The position numbers and the translations under genes are program-made. From the NCBI GenBank assembly GCA_963782345.1, contig CAWAJF010000007.1, positions 186,001-250,000 on the forward strand: a stretch of DNA of 64,000 bases. Direction: 5' to 3'. Below, piece by piece: positions 17,363 to 25,542 of this stretch. Every line of letters starts with the position of its first letter. Positions within the stretch are counted from its first letter, which is position 1. The notes under the pieces are model-generated. The model saw only the letters and a program-made list of their open reading frames with translations, searched no databases and was not told the origin of the DNA. The DNA comes from DASUPK01 sp963782345. Its GTDB lineage: Bacteria > Actinomycetota > Thermoleophilia > Solirubrobacterales > 70-9.

Positions 17363-17812
17363 TCAGGCCGAGATCGCGTCGAAGATCAGGTTGGCGCCGG
17401 GGATCTCGAGTGGCGTCGGCGAGGCGTGGGACCACGTCACCTCGCCGTTCTCGACCAGGACCAGCGAGCGATTGCCATGGCCGACCTGATCGATCCAGGC
17501 CCCGTATGCCTTCGTCACCGCGCCCTTCGGGTTGAAGTCGGCGAGCAGCGGCATCGTCAGGTTGAGCTGCTCGCGGAAGGCCCGGTGGCAGTGGGCCGAG
17601 TCCACGCTGATCCCGACCAGAACCGCGCCCTGGGCCTCGATGTCGCCCAGGACCTCCTGGTAGAGGCTGAGCTGATCCGTGCACACGGGACTGAAATCGA
17701 GCGGGTAGAAGGCGAGGATCAGCCTGCGGCCCGCGAAGTCCGAAAGCGAGACCTCGTTCCCCTCGTGATCCGGCAGAGTGAAGTCCGGTGCTCTCGTGCC
17801 GGCTTCGATCAC
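17363..17812 (-). CDS. Peroxiredoxin (AhpC/TSA family)
   Basis: 149 residues with a GTG start. The peroxidatic Cys44 is in YPLDFSPVCTDQL; the usual Thr of the PxxxTxxC motif is Ser here, a tolerated change. The pattern APDFTLPDHEGNEVSLSDF at the N-terminus and LLADFNPKGAVTKAYGAW further on fits AhpE/1-Cys or BCP-like thiol peroxidases. One further cysteine lies in SAHCHRAF (about residue 76). It reduces H2O2 or organic peroxides in the cytosol. It lies 14 bases downstream of rpsO on the same strand and ends 15 bases from the converging NlpC/P60-like gene. Confidence 0.92.
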   Translation of the reverse strand: MIEAGTRAPDFTLPDHEGNEVSLSDFAGRRLILAFYPLDFSPVCTDQLSLYQEVLGDIEAQGAVLVGISVDSAHCHRAFREQLNLTMPLLADFNPKGAVTKAYGAWIDQVGHGNRSLVLVENGEVTWSHASPTPLEIPGANLIFDAISA

Positions 17813-17826
17813 TCGGGCGTCCGGCT

Positions 17827-18096
17827 CTAGCGCCGCAGGCCGAGATCCGCGACGAGGGCCCGGTAGCGCTCCAGATCGTTGCGCTCCAGGTAGCGAAGGA
17901 TGCGCCGGCGCTTTCCGACCATCTTGAGAAGACCGCGGCGGGAGTGATGGTCCTTGCTGTGGGTGCGCAGGTGCTCGGTTAGCTCGTTGATCCGGGCGGT
18001 GAGCAGCGCGACCTGGACCTCGGCGGAGCCGGTGTCCTCGCCGGACCGGCCGAACTTGCCGATCAGCTCCTGCTTTCTGTCCTTCGTCAGCGGCAT
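17827..18096 (-). CDS. rpsO: 30S ribosomal protein S15
   Basis: 89 residues, exactly the usual size, from ATG 18096 (MPLTKDRKQELIGKFG). It has the conserved TGSAEVQVALLT, INELTEHLRTHSKDHHSRRGL and GKRRRILRYL stretches. S15 binds 16S rRNA helices 20-22 early in small-subunit assembly. It follows ribF by 19 bases. Unlike many genomes, pnp is not the next gene; a peroxiredoxin, a riboswitch-controlled hydrolase and a DsbA-like gene lie between. Confidence 0.98.
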   Translation of the reverse strand: MPLTKDRKQELIGKFGRSGEDTGSAEVQVALLTARINELTEHLRTHSKDHHSRRGLLKMVGKRRRILRYLERNDLERYRALVADLGLRR

Positions 18097-18115
18097 CGAC
18101 GCAACAGGGTAGCGA

Positions 18116-19000
18116 TCACTTCGTCCCGCGGCTCTCGTACCGGGCACAGATCTCGCGCGCCTCGGCGACGTCCTTGTGCATCTGGGCGATCAGCTCCTCG
18201 ACGCTCGGGAACCGGCGCTCGCCCCTCAAGCGGCTGACGAACGCGACCCGCAGGTTCTGACCGTAGAGGTCGCCGTCGAAATCCAACAGGTACGACTCGA
18301 CCAGGAGCCCCCTCCCGGTCTCGAACGTCGGCCGGATGCCGACGTTGACCGCCGCGGGGTGCCCGTTGGCGAAGGCCGCGTAGACGCCGTGGCCCGGGAC
18401 GACCAGGCGATCGTCGGGCACGAGGTTCGCGGTCGGGAAACCGAGCTCACGGCCGCGCTGGTCACCCTCCACGACCCGGCCCTCGAGCATGAACGGAGCA
18501 CCGAGGGCGCGCATCGCCGCGTCCGCCTCCCCCGCGGCGACCAGGGCGCGGACCCGTGTGGAGGAGACCGTCTCGCCGTCGACCTCCACCAGCGGGACGA
18601 TCCGAGTCTCGAACTCCTCGCAACCGGCCAGCATCCGTGGATCGCCCTTTGCCTTGGCGCCGAAGCGGAAGTTCTCGCCGACGGATACCCGTTTCGCGCC
18701 CAGGCGCTCGATCAGGATCTGGGAGATGAAGTCCTCGGCGGGGATCTTCATGAACTCTCTGTCGAAGGGGATGACCACCAGCTCCCGGACGCCGAGGCCA
18801 TCGATGACGTCGCGCTTCACGTCGAAGGGCATGATCAGCTTCGGGGCCGCGTCCGGGTTGATCACGCTGAGCGGATGGGGATCGAAGGTCAGTACCGTGT
18901 CGGCCTTGTCGATCACGGCCTGGTGGCCCTTGTGGACCCCATCGAAGACGCCGATCGCGACGTGGCGCTCGCGGGGCGTCGCGTCGGGGAGCTTTGTCAC
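18116..19000 (-). CDS. ribF: Bifunctional riboflavin kinase / FMN adenylyltransferase
   Basis: 294 residues with a GTG start 8 bases after truB. The N-terminal nucleotidyltransferase domain has VAIGVFDGVHKGHQ (the GxFDGxHxGH motif), TFDPHPLSV and GENFRFG, then VSSTRVRALVAAGEADAA. The C-terminal riboflavin kinase domain has GRELGFPTANL (the PTAN motif), GVYAAFAN and ESYLLDFDGDLYG. It makes FMN and FAD from riboflavin. The truB-ribF-rpsO order is standard. Confidence 0.97.
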   Translation of the reverse strand: MTKLPDATPRERHVAIGVFDGVHKGHQAVIDKADTVLTFDPHPLSVINPDAAPKLIMPFDVKRDVIDGLGVRELVVIPFDREFMKIPAEDFISQILIERLGAKRVSVGENFRFGAKAKGDPRMLAGCEEFETRIVPLVEVDGETVSSTRVRALVAAGEADAAMRALGAPFMLEGRVVEGDQRGRELGFPTANLVPDDRLVVPGHGVYAAFANGHPAAVNVGIRPTFETGRGLLVESYLLDFDGDLYGQNLRVAFVSRLRGERRFPSVEELIAQMHKDVAEAREICARYESRGTK

Positions 19001-19008
19001 CTGAATCG

Positions 19009-19839
19009 TCAGTTCAGAACCACCTCAGGTTGGAGATTCTCTCCATCCGGGCGCGCGACCGCGATCAGGCGCCCATCGCCGGTGAGGCGCACCCTCGGGG
19101 TCAGGTCTTGCAGGCCAGCATTGTGCGATGCAAGACCTGACCCCAGGGGTACGGGGATGCCATGGCTTACGGCCTTTGCCTCCGACTCCGTGAGCTCGCG
19201 CTCGGGCAGGAACTCCATCAGCTCCTCCACCGAGATCTCCTCTGGGGGGCCGTCCGGGACCCGCAGCTCGCCGATCGCGGTGCGGCGGAGGGTCTCGCAG
19301 TAGGCATCCTCGAGCGTCTCGATCAGCGTCCGGATGTAGGTGCCCGACGAGCACTCGACCTCGAAGGTGGCGCGCTCGGAGTCGCTCTCGAGCAGCTCCG
19401 CGCGGTGAACCGTGACCCGCCGGGACGGCGTCTCCGCCGTCTCCCCGCGGTGGGCCTTCTTGTAGAGGCGCTCGCCGTCGACCCTGACAGCCGAGGTCAT
19501 GGGCACGCGCTGCCGGATCTCGCCGGTGGGGAGCTCGAGCCGGTCGGGGATGCGCCCCGTCTCCTCGAGGTCGCCGTGAGGGTCTCCAGTGGATGAGCGC
19601 CAGCCGAGCCGTGCGGTCGCCACATAGGTCTTCGGCAATTCGAGCAGATAGCGCTGCATGCGGGTGGCACGGCCGAGGAGGACGAGGAGCAGACCCGTTG
19701 CGAATGGATCGAGGGTGCCCGCATGCCCGACCTTCCCGCCGCGCTCGCGCCGGACCTCCGCCACCACGTCATGGGACGTCACACCGGCCGGCTTGTCGAC
19801 CAGAAGCCCCCGGGCGGGGGTCGGCTCTGGCTCGGCCAT
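19009..19839 (-). CDS. truB: tRNA pseudouridine-55 synthase carrying an in-frame palindromic insertion
   Basis: 276 residues. It has LLVDKPAGVTSHDVV at the N-terminus and the catalytic Asp44 in GHAGTLDPFATGLL, then the tyrosine-containing RLYKKAH and SSGTYIRTL. It isomerises U55 in the T-loop of tRNAs. The C-terminal domain continues to about residue 231 (SHGIPVPL), is interrupted by residues 233-248 encoded by a perfect palindrome, then resumes with RVRLTGDGRLIAVA. The insertion keeps the frame and lies far from the active site. The ATG overlaps the nrnA stop by one base (TAATG). Confidence 0.95.
   Translation of the reverse strand: MAEPEPTPARGLLVDKPAGVTSHDVVAEVRRERGGKVGHAGTLDPFATGLLLVLLGRATRMQRYLLELPKTYVATARLGWRSSTGDPHGDLEETGRIPDRLELPTGEIRQRVPMTSAVRVDGERLYKKAHRGETAETPSRRVTVHRAELLESDSERATFEVECSSGTYIRTLIETLEDAYCETLRRTAIGELRVPDGPPEEISVEELMEFLPERELTESEAKAVSHGIPVPLGSGLASHNAGLQDLTPRVRLTGDGRLIAVARPDGENLQPEVVLN
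19097..19144. repeat. REP-like palindrome inserted inside truB
   Basis: The left arm ggggtcaggtcttgca (19097-19112) is the exact reverse complement of the right arm at 19129-19144. The loop is 16 bases and the whole element is 48 bases, or 16 codons. The arm has the general look of REP elements mobilised by REP-associated tyrosine transposases, but I recognise the type from memory only. It encodes part of TruB residues 232-248. No second copy and no transposase gene was seen in this window. Confidence 0.8.
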
Positions 19840-20843
19840 TACGGATCGAGCTGCGAGTCGATCTCGGCGATCAGGAACTCGACGATCCGCTTGAAGGGCA
19901 GATCGGTGCCGAACCCTGCGGCGCGGCGATGCCCGCCGCCACCGTGGACCCGCGCGATCGCCGAGACGTCGACGCGCCCGTCAGTCGAGCGCATGCTCAC
20001 CTTGCGGGCGGCGCGACCGCCCTCCGCCTGGTCACGGACGACCGCGGCGGCCGCGGTTCCGTCAATCGTGCGCAGGTGGTCGATGACGCCCTCCGTCAGG
20101 GCTTCGCTCGCGCCAGTGGTGGTGTAGTCATCGCTGGAGATGTAGGTGACGGCGAGCCGTCCGTCGTCGACCACCTCGATCTTGTCGAGGGCCTGCGCCA
20201 GCAGCTTGAGCTTCTCGACCGGGGCATGCTCGTAGAGGCGCCTGTAGACGTCGCTGACCTCCACGCCGGCCTCGATCAAACCGGCGGCCATCCGGTGCGA
20301 GCGGGCGTCGGTGTTCTCGTACATGAACTTGCCGGTGTCGGTGACGAGCGCGACATAGAGCGCGTTGGCGATCTCCGGGGTCAGCTCCACCCCGAGCAGG
20401 CCCGCCAGGTCGTAGACGATCTCGGCGGTGCAGGAGGCATCTACGTCGACGAGGTTGACGGTGCCGAAGCGCGTGTTGTCGTGGTGGTGATCGATGTTGA
20501 TCATCTTCACGCCATCGGTCCGCAGGAAGTCGACGGGCATCCGGTCGATGTTCCCGCAGTCGAGGAAGATCACGAGGCGGTCGTGAATGTCGGCCGGAGG
20601 CTCGTGGAAGACCTCCTCCAGCGGGAGGAAGCGGTACTCGACCGGCAGCGGGAACTCCTTGGCCGCGAGGAACATCACGGAGTCCTTGCCGAGCGCCCCG
20701 AGGATCCGGTGGGTGGCGAGCAGCGAGCCGAGCGCGTCGCCATCCGGGTTCTCGTGCGTGGTCAGGATGAACCGCTCCCCTGCGCGGATTTCCTCTGCGA
20801 CGAGGTCGAGATCGCTGGTCAAGAGTTCCGTCGCTTCCGTCAT
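19839..20843 (-). CDS. nrnA: DHH/DHHA1 phosphoesterase (oligoribonuclease NrnA type)
   Basis: 334 residues. The DHH domain has THENPDGDALGS near residue 30, LDCGN at about 96 and NIDHHHDN near 118. The C-terminal DHHA1 domain contains the GGGGHRRAAG substrate loop. NrnA-type enzymes degrade 2-5 nt RNA and dephosphorylate pAp; some relatives cleave linear or cyclic di-AMP products. Given a c-di-AMP riboswitch 3 kb away, the pApA/c-di-AMP degrading activity is worth keeping in mind. The start overlaps the rbfA stop by 4 bases (ATGA), and its stop overlaps the truB start. Confidence 0.93.
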   Translation of the reverse strand: MTEATELLTSDLDLVAEEIRAGERFILTTHENPDGDALGSLLATHRILGALGKDSVMFLAAKEFPLPVEYRFLPLEEVFHEPPADIHDRLVIFLDCGNIDRMPVDFLRTDGVKMINIDHHHDNTRFGTVNLVDVDASCTAEIVYDLAGLLGVELTPEIANALYVALVTDTGKFMYENTDARSHRMAAGLIEAGVEVSDVYRRLYEHAPVEKLKLLAQALDKIEVVDDGRLAVTYISSDDYTTTGASEALTEGVIDHLRTIDGTAAAAVVRDQAEGGRAARKVSMRSTDGRVDVSAIARVHGGGGHRRAAGFGTDLPFKRIVEFLIAEIDSQLDP

Positions 20844-21175
20844 TCGTCCTCGAGGAGACGCGTGATCCGATCGCCGCGCTCCACCGTGTCGTCGTACTCG
20901 AAGGTCAGGGTCGGTGTCCGCTTCATCCGCATGCCGCCGGCGATCTTGGCCTGCAGGACGCCGTGGGAGGACCGCAGCCCCTTGAGCGAGCTCTCACGCT
21001 CCTCCTCGGAGCCGAGGACGCTGACGTACACGCGCGCAGCGCGCAGGTCGGCAGTGGTGTCTACGTCAGTCACGGTCACGAATCCGATCCGCGGGTCCTT
21101 TAGCTCAGTGGCTATCGCGTCGGCGAGGATCTCTCGGATCGCCTCGTTGACGCGCCGCATCCGGGCCGTCCCCAT
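20840..21175 (-). CDS. rbfA: Ribosome-binding factor A
   Basis: 111 residues. It has the KH-like fold signature with RRVNEAIREILADAI, LKDPRIGFVTVTDVDTT, ARVYVSVLG and the MKRTPTLTFEYDDTVERGDRI ending. RbfA assists 16S 5'-end maturation and 30S assembly, especially in the cold. It is in the infB-rbfA-nrnA-truB series, with a 4-base overlap to nrnA. Confidence 0.96.
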   Translation of the reverse strand: MGTARMRRVNEAIREILADAIATELKDPRIGFVTVTDVDTTADLRAARVYVSVLGSEEERESSLKGLRSSHGVLQAKIAGGMRMKRTPTLTFEYDDTVERGDRITRLLEDE

Positions 21176-21213
21176 CCCGGGCGACGATAACAGCAGATCC
21201 CTTAAGAGCAGGT

Positions 21214-21513
21214 TCAGTCCCTGATGTCACGGAGGCTGAGCAGGTCCCGCTCGACGACGCATCCATCCGGGCAGCGACTCTCGACGAACCTGACGAGCCC
21301 GTCCGCGCGATCCGAGACCTCGCCGCCACCGACGAGGGCACAGAGCAGCACGGAGCGCTGCCACTTGTCGTGTCCGTCAATCTCGGCGACCGAGGCCCCG
21401 AAGCGCTGGCGGACCGAATCCTTCAGCGACTTGACCAGCTTGCGCTTGCCCTTCAGATCGTGAACTTCCCGGAAATGCAGGCGAATCTCGATCAGCTCGA
21501 CGAACGCGGTCAT
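21214..21513 (-). CDS. DUF503 family protein (YlxP-like)
   Basis: 99 residues, matching the small DUF503 family: FVELIEIRLHFREVHDLKGKR at the start, LKDSVRQRFGASVAEIDGHDKWQRS and a hydrophobic strand in LLCALVGG. Members are found between infB and rbfA in many Gram-positive bacteria. YlxP of Bacillus subtilis has been linked to ribosome assembly, but the biochemical role is not settled. No strong ribosome binding site is visible before ATG 21513. It lies 66 bases after infB and 38 before rbfA. Confidence 0.9.
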   Translation of the reverse strand: MTAFVELIEIRLHFREVHDLKGKRKLVKSLKDSVRQRFGASVAEIDGHDKWQRSVLLCALVGGGEVSDRADGLVRFVESRCPDGCVVERDLLSLRDIRD

Positions 21514-21579
21514 ACCGACATCATCCCGGTCGCTGCTCCGCTTCGCGTCCGCCGCCTCGGGAATGACAGCGCCGAGGCG

Positions 21580-23826
21580 CTAGGACTCGAGGGTCTTCTC
21601 GACCTGCTTGGTCTCGAAGAACTCCAGCACATCGCCTTCCTTGATGTCGGCGAAGCCCTCGAGCACGATCCCGCACTCCTGGCCCTCGTCGACCTCGGCG
21701 ACGTCGTCCTTGAAGCGGCGAAGCGAGCCGATCCTGCCGGTCCAGACAATCGTCCCGTCCCTGACGAGTCGCGTGTTGGCGCCGCGAACCACCTTGCCGT
21801 CGGTCACCAGGCAGCCGGCGATCGTTCCCACTCTCGACGCCTTGAACGTCTGCTTCACCTCGGCCGCGCCGAGGCCCTCCTCGACCTCCTCGGGCTCGAG
21901 CATGCCCTCCATCGCCGCGCGGAGCTCCTCGGTGACCTTGTAGATCACCGTGTAGGTGCGGATGTCGACACCCTCCTGCTCGGCGGCGCGGCGGGCCTCC
22001 GCCAGCGGCCGGACGTTGAAGCCGATGATCACGGCGTCTGAGGCGGCCGCCAGCATCACGTCGGACTCGTTGATCCCGCCGGTCTGGGCGTGGATCACGT
22101 TGACCGGGACCTGCTCCTGTGGCAGCTTGGCGATCTCGTCCTCGAGCGCCTCCAGCGAGCCGGAGACATCGGCCTTGAGAACGATGTTGAGCTCCTTGAG
22201 CTGACCCTCGCTCGCCCTCTGGAAGACCTCCTCGAGCGTGACCTTCCGAGCCTGGCGCCGGGCGAGCTGCTCGGCCTTCAGCCGGGTCTCGCGCTCCTGT
22301 GCGGAGGCGCGGGCCTTGCGCTCGTTCTCGACCACCTGGACGTGCTCGCCGGCCTCGACGACACCATCGAAGCCAAGGACCTCAACCGGCATGCCGGGCG
22401 TCGCCTGCTGGACGCGATCGCCCTTGTCGTCGAGCATCGCGCGCACCTTGCCCCAGACGGGACCGGCGACGACGGCGTCGCCGATTCGCAGCGTGCCGCG
22501 CTGCACCAGGACGCCGGTGACCGGGCCGCGGCCCGGATCGAGCCGGGACTCGACGACCGTGCCGGAAGCCTGGGCATCGGGGTTCGCCGAGAGCTCCTCG
22601 AGGTCGGTGACCAGCAGGATCATGTCGATCAGGTTGTCGAGGCCGTCCTTGGTCTTCGCGGACACGTCGGCGAAGACGGTGTCCCCGCCCCACTCCTCGG
22701 GATTGAGCTCGTGCTGCGCAAGTTCGGTGCGGACGCGGTTCGGGTCCGCGCCCTCCTTGTCGACCTTGTTGACCGCGACCAGGATCGGCACCCCGGCGGC
22801 GCGGGCGTGATCGATCGCCTCCACGGTCTGGGGCATCACCCCGTCATCGGCGGCGACCACGATCACGGCCACGTCGGTCACGCTGGCGCCGCGGGCGCGC
22901 ATGGCGGTGAAGGCCTCGTGGCCGGGCGTGTCAAGGAAGGTGAGCGTCTTGCCGTCGTGGTTCACCTGGTAGGCGCCGATGTGCTGGGTGATCCCTCCGG
23001 CCTCGCCGGCGGCCACCTGCGTCTGCCGGATCGCGTCGAGCAGCGAGGTCTTGCCGTGGTCGACGTGGCCCATCACGGTGACGACCGGGGGCCGATCGAC
23101 CAGATCGCCCTCGTCGTCCTCCTCCACGGCCGGCCCCTCGACCTCCTCCTCGGCGGCGGTGACGATCTCGATCTTGCGGTCGAACTGCTTGGCGATGGAC
23201 TCGACGGATTCGTCGGTCAGCGTCTGGGTGAGGGTCGCCATCTCACCCTCCTTCATCAAGGCCTTGATGACCTCGGCGACGGAGAGACCCAGGCTCTCAG
23301 CGACCTCACGGACGGTGGCGCCGGAGTTGATCTTGATCGGCGGCTGCTCCTCAGGCTGCTTCAGCTCCCTGTCGCTGGGCTCCTCCAGCAGCGGGCGGCG
23401 GCGGCGGCCGCCGCGGCGGCGCGGTGGCCGGGGGGGCGGCTGGGTCTTCGCGATGTGGTCGCGGCGCGCGGCCTGCGAGTCGATCACGACGCGGCGGCGG
23501 CGCTTGGGGCCCGCTTTCTTGGCGCCGGCACCGTCCGCAGCGGCCGGCTTGGGCTCGGCCGGTCCGGGGCCGTTCGCCTTCGCGGGTGCATCGGCCTTCT
23601 TCGGGGCCTCGGCGGGCGCCGCCTTGGCCTTGGTCTTGGCCGTGGTCTTCGTCGCGGTGGCGGAGGCTCCGTCTCCGGAGGACTTCAGCGCCGCCAGGGC
23701 GTCCGCTTCCTCGACGCTCGACTGAGCGGCCTTGGCCTCCACGCCGGCAGCCTTGAGCTTCGCCAGCAGCTCCTTGCTGGTCAGACCCTGTGCCTTCGCG
23801 ATCTCGTGTACGCGCTTCTTCGCCAT
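21580..23826 (-). CDS. infB: Translation initiation factor IF-2
   Basis: 748 residues, a relatively compact IF-2. It has an N-terminal IF2N module (MAKKRVHEIAKAQGL) and a lysine/alanine/proline and arginine-rich linker (about 50-150). A second IF2N module (INSGATVREVAESLG, about 166-180) follows. The G domain has GHVDHGKT (253-260), DTPGHEAF and NKVDKEGADP; then come domain II, the helical linker and the C-terminal initiator-tRNA-binding domain. It positions formyl-Met-tRNA on the 30S subunit and drives subunit joining. It starts only 3 bases after the nusA stop, so there is no room for the ylxR gene normally found here. Confidence 0.97.
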   Translation of the reverse strand: MAKKRVHEIAKAQGLTSKELLAKLKAAGVEAKAAQSSVEEADALAALKSSGDGASATATKTTAKTKAKAAPAEAPKKADAPAKANGPGPAEPKPAAADGAGAKKAGPKRRRRVVIDSQAARRDHIAKTQPPPRPPRRRGGRRRRPLLEEPSDRELKQPEEQPPIKINSGATVREVAESLGLSVAEVIKALMKEGEMATLTQTLTDESVESIAKQFDRKIEIVTAAEEEVEGPAVEEDDEGDLVDRPPVVTVMGHVDHGKTSLLDAIRQTQVAAGEAGGITQHIGAYQVNHDGKTLTFLDTPGHEAFTAMRARGASVTDVAVIVVAADDGVMPQTVEAIDHARAAGVPILVAVNKVDKEGADPNRVRTELAQHELNPEEWGGDTVFADVSAKTKDGLDNLIDMILLVTDLEELSANPDAQASGTVVESRLDPGRGPVTGVLVQRGTLRIGDAVVAGPVWGKVRAMLDDKGDRVQQATPGMPVEVLGFDGVVEAGEHVQVVENERKARASAQERETRLKAEQLARRQARKVTLEEVFQRASEGQLKELNIVLKADVSGSLEALEDEIAKLPQEQVPVNVIHAQTGGINESDVMLAAASDAVIIGFNVRPLAEARRAAEQEGVDIRTYTVIYKVTEELRAAMEGMLEPEEVEEGLGAAEVKQTFKASRVGTIAGCLVTDGKVVRGANTRLVRDGTIVWTGRIGSLRRFKDDVAEVDEGQECGIVLEGFADIKEGDVLEFFETKQVEKTLES

Positions 23827-23829
23827 CTC

Positions 23830-25542
23830 CTAGTCGGACTGCTCCTCGCCGGCCGTCACCTTCGTCTCATCGGGCGCGCCACCGTCGACGGCCGCCTCCG
23901 CCTCCTCCTCGGCGGCGGGCTCCTCCTCCTCGGCGGGAGACTCCTCCTCGGCGGGCGCCTCCTCCTCGGCGGGCGCCTCCTCCTCGGCGGCGGGCTCCTC
24001 GGCGGGAGACTCCTCCTCGGCGGGCTGCTCGTCGGGCTCGCCCTCCTCGGTCTCCGCGGCCGGAGCCTCCTCGGCCTCGGCGCGCTCGTCGGTCTCAGGC
24101 TCCTCCGCCTCGGCGTTCTCGTCGAACTGGCTCTCAGCCTTCTCGACGATCGCCTTGACGGCGGCATCGTCGGCGGAGCCATTGACAAGCGTCGCGACCT
24201 CCTCGTCGGTCAGCGGGCTCAGCACCGCCACCTGGTTGGTGCTGAAGCGGCCCAGCGCCTGGTGCTGCGGCAGGCCGCAGAACTGCGAGCCCTGGAGGGC
24301 GGCGTTCGGGCAGCGGCGGCCGGTCGTCATCACGGCCATGCAGCGGCCGTCGGCGGCCTCCTCGCCCTCGTACTCGATGTCCTCCTCCTGCTGGGCGAAC
24401 TCGGTCTCGGAGGTGATGTCCACCTTCCAGCCGGTCAGCCGCGCGGCGAGGCGGGCGTTCTGGCCGTCGCGCCCGATGGCCAGCGAGAGCTGATCGTCGG
24501 GGACGATCACCGTCGCCTCCTTGGTCTCGTCGTCGACGAGCACCTCGCGGACGCGTGCGGGTGAAAGCGCCTTGGCGACGAACCGGGCGGGCTCGTCGTT
24601 GTAGGGAATGATGTCGATCTTCTCGCCGCGGAGCTCGGAGACGACCATGCGGACGCGCGAGCCGCGCGGCCCGACGCAGGCGCCGACCGGATCGACGCCG
24701 TCAGCGTGGGAGACGACCGCGATCTTCGAGCGCCAGCCCGGCTCGCGGGCCACCCCGGTGATCTCGACCAGCTTGTCGGCGATCTCCGGGACCTCCAGCT
24801 CGAAGAGCTTCTTGATCAGCTCGGAGTTGCGGCGGGAGACGACGATGCTCGGTCCCTTGGTGTCCGCCGAGACGTCGGTGATCACGGCCTTGACGCGCAT
24901 GCCGTGGTCGTAGCGCTCGTTGTAGACCTGCTCGGAGCGGGGCAGCAGGGCCTCGACCCGCTCCCGGAGCTGGACCAGCGTGTAGCGGTTGTCGGACTGC
25001 TGGATGATCCCGGTGACCAGCTCGCCGACGCGGTCCTTGTACTCCTCGAACATCATCCCCCGCTCGGCCTCGCGGATCCGCTGGAGGATCACCTGCTTGG
25101 CCGTCTGGGCGGCGATGCGCCCGAAGTCGTCGGGGGTGACGTCGCGGGTCTTGATCTGGTCCATGAAGGGCGCGAGCCGCTCGGGCTCGAGCTCTTCCTC
25201 CTCGGGCTCCCGGCGCTCGCCGGTCTCGGGGTCGACGGTCGGACCGGTCGTTTGGATCTCGGGCACGGGCTCGCCCGCCGCCTCGGCCGCCTCGGCGGCC
25301 TGGAGCTGCTCCTCGAACTGCTCGTCGAGCAGCCTCTTCTCGAGGTCCTCCGGGACGATCAGCTCGTAGACGCGGAAGTCGGCGCTCGAGTGGTCGAGCT
25401 CGACCTTTGCGTACTTGGCCGCGCCCGGGGTCTTCTTGTAGGCCGAGAGGAGCGCGTCCTGAAGGGCGTCCATCAGCTTGTCGGCCGCAATCCCCTTCTC
25501 CTGCTCGAGCATCTTGACGGCATCGACGATCTCCTGGGTCAT
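23830..25542 (-). CDS. nusA: Transcription factor NusA with extra CCCH motif and acidic tail
   Basis: 570 residues. The N-terminal RNA-polymerase-binding domain (1-150) has an acidic, proline-rich insertion at about 78-125. The S1 domain (about 165-230) and two KH domains follow (GACVGPRGSRVRMVVSEL, 287-304; LAIGRDGQNARLAARL, 354-369). After the core comes an unusual motif, C401-x9-C411-x10-C422-x4-H427, spaced like a small zinc site. A long Glu/Ala tail with short repeats occupies about 465-556. NusA promotes pausing, termination and antitermination. ATG 25542 overlaps the rimP stop (ATGA). Confidence 0.96.
   Translation of the reverse strand: MTQEIVDAVKMLEQEKGIAADKLMDALQDALLSAYKKTPGAAKYAKVELDHSSADFRVYELIVPEDLEKRLLDEQFEEQLQAAEAAEAAGEPVPEIQTTGPTVDPETGERREPEEEELEPERLAPFMDQIKTRDVTPDDFGRIAAQTAKQVILQRIREAERGMMFEEYKDRVGELVTGIIQQSDNRYTLVQLRERVEALLPRSEQVYNERYDHGMRVKAVITDVSADTKGPSIVVSRRNSELIKKLFELEVPEIADKLVEITGVAREPGWRSKIAVVSHADGVDPVGACVGPRGSRVRMVVSELRGEKIDIIPYNDEPARFVAKALSPARVREVLVDDETKEATVIVPDDQLSLAIGRDGQNARLAARLTGWKVDITSETEFAQQEEDIEYEGEEAADGRCMAVMTTGRRCPNAALQGSQFCGLPQHQALGRFSTNQVAVLSPLTDEEVATLVNGSADDAAVKAIVEKAESQFDENAEAEEPETDERAEAEEAPAAETEEGEPDEQPAEEESPAEEPAAEEEAPAEEEAPAEEESPAEEEEPAAEEEAEAAVDGGAPDETKVTAGEEQSD
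23875..24150 (-). repeat. Degenerate tandem repeat encoding the acidic NusA tail
   Basis: Coding repeats of roughly 18-21 bases (cctcctcctcggcgggcg and variants on the plus strand) translate to units such as AEEEAPAEEESP. The clearest run is at 23905-24030. Such arrays vary easily in copy number. The rest of the segment is Glu/Ala-rich without clear periodicity. Confidence 0.75.

Noticed and set aside
23880..24030. Direct repeats resembling a repeat array
   Set aside because: They are in-frame acidic repeats of the NusA tail; no spacers or cas genes, so not CRISPR.
22090..24564. 824-codon open frame opposite infB and nusA
   Set aside because: Leu/Gly/Arg-rich antisense translation of the repetitive infB/nusA coding sequence; no homologous motif.
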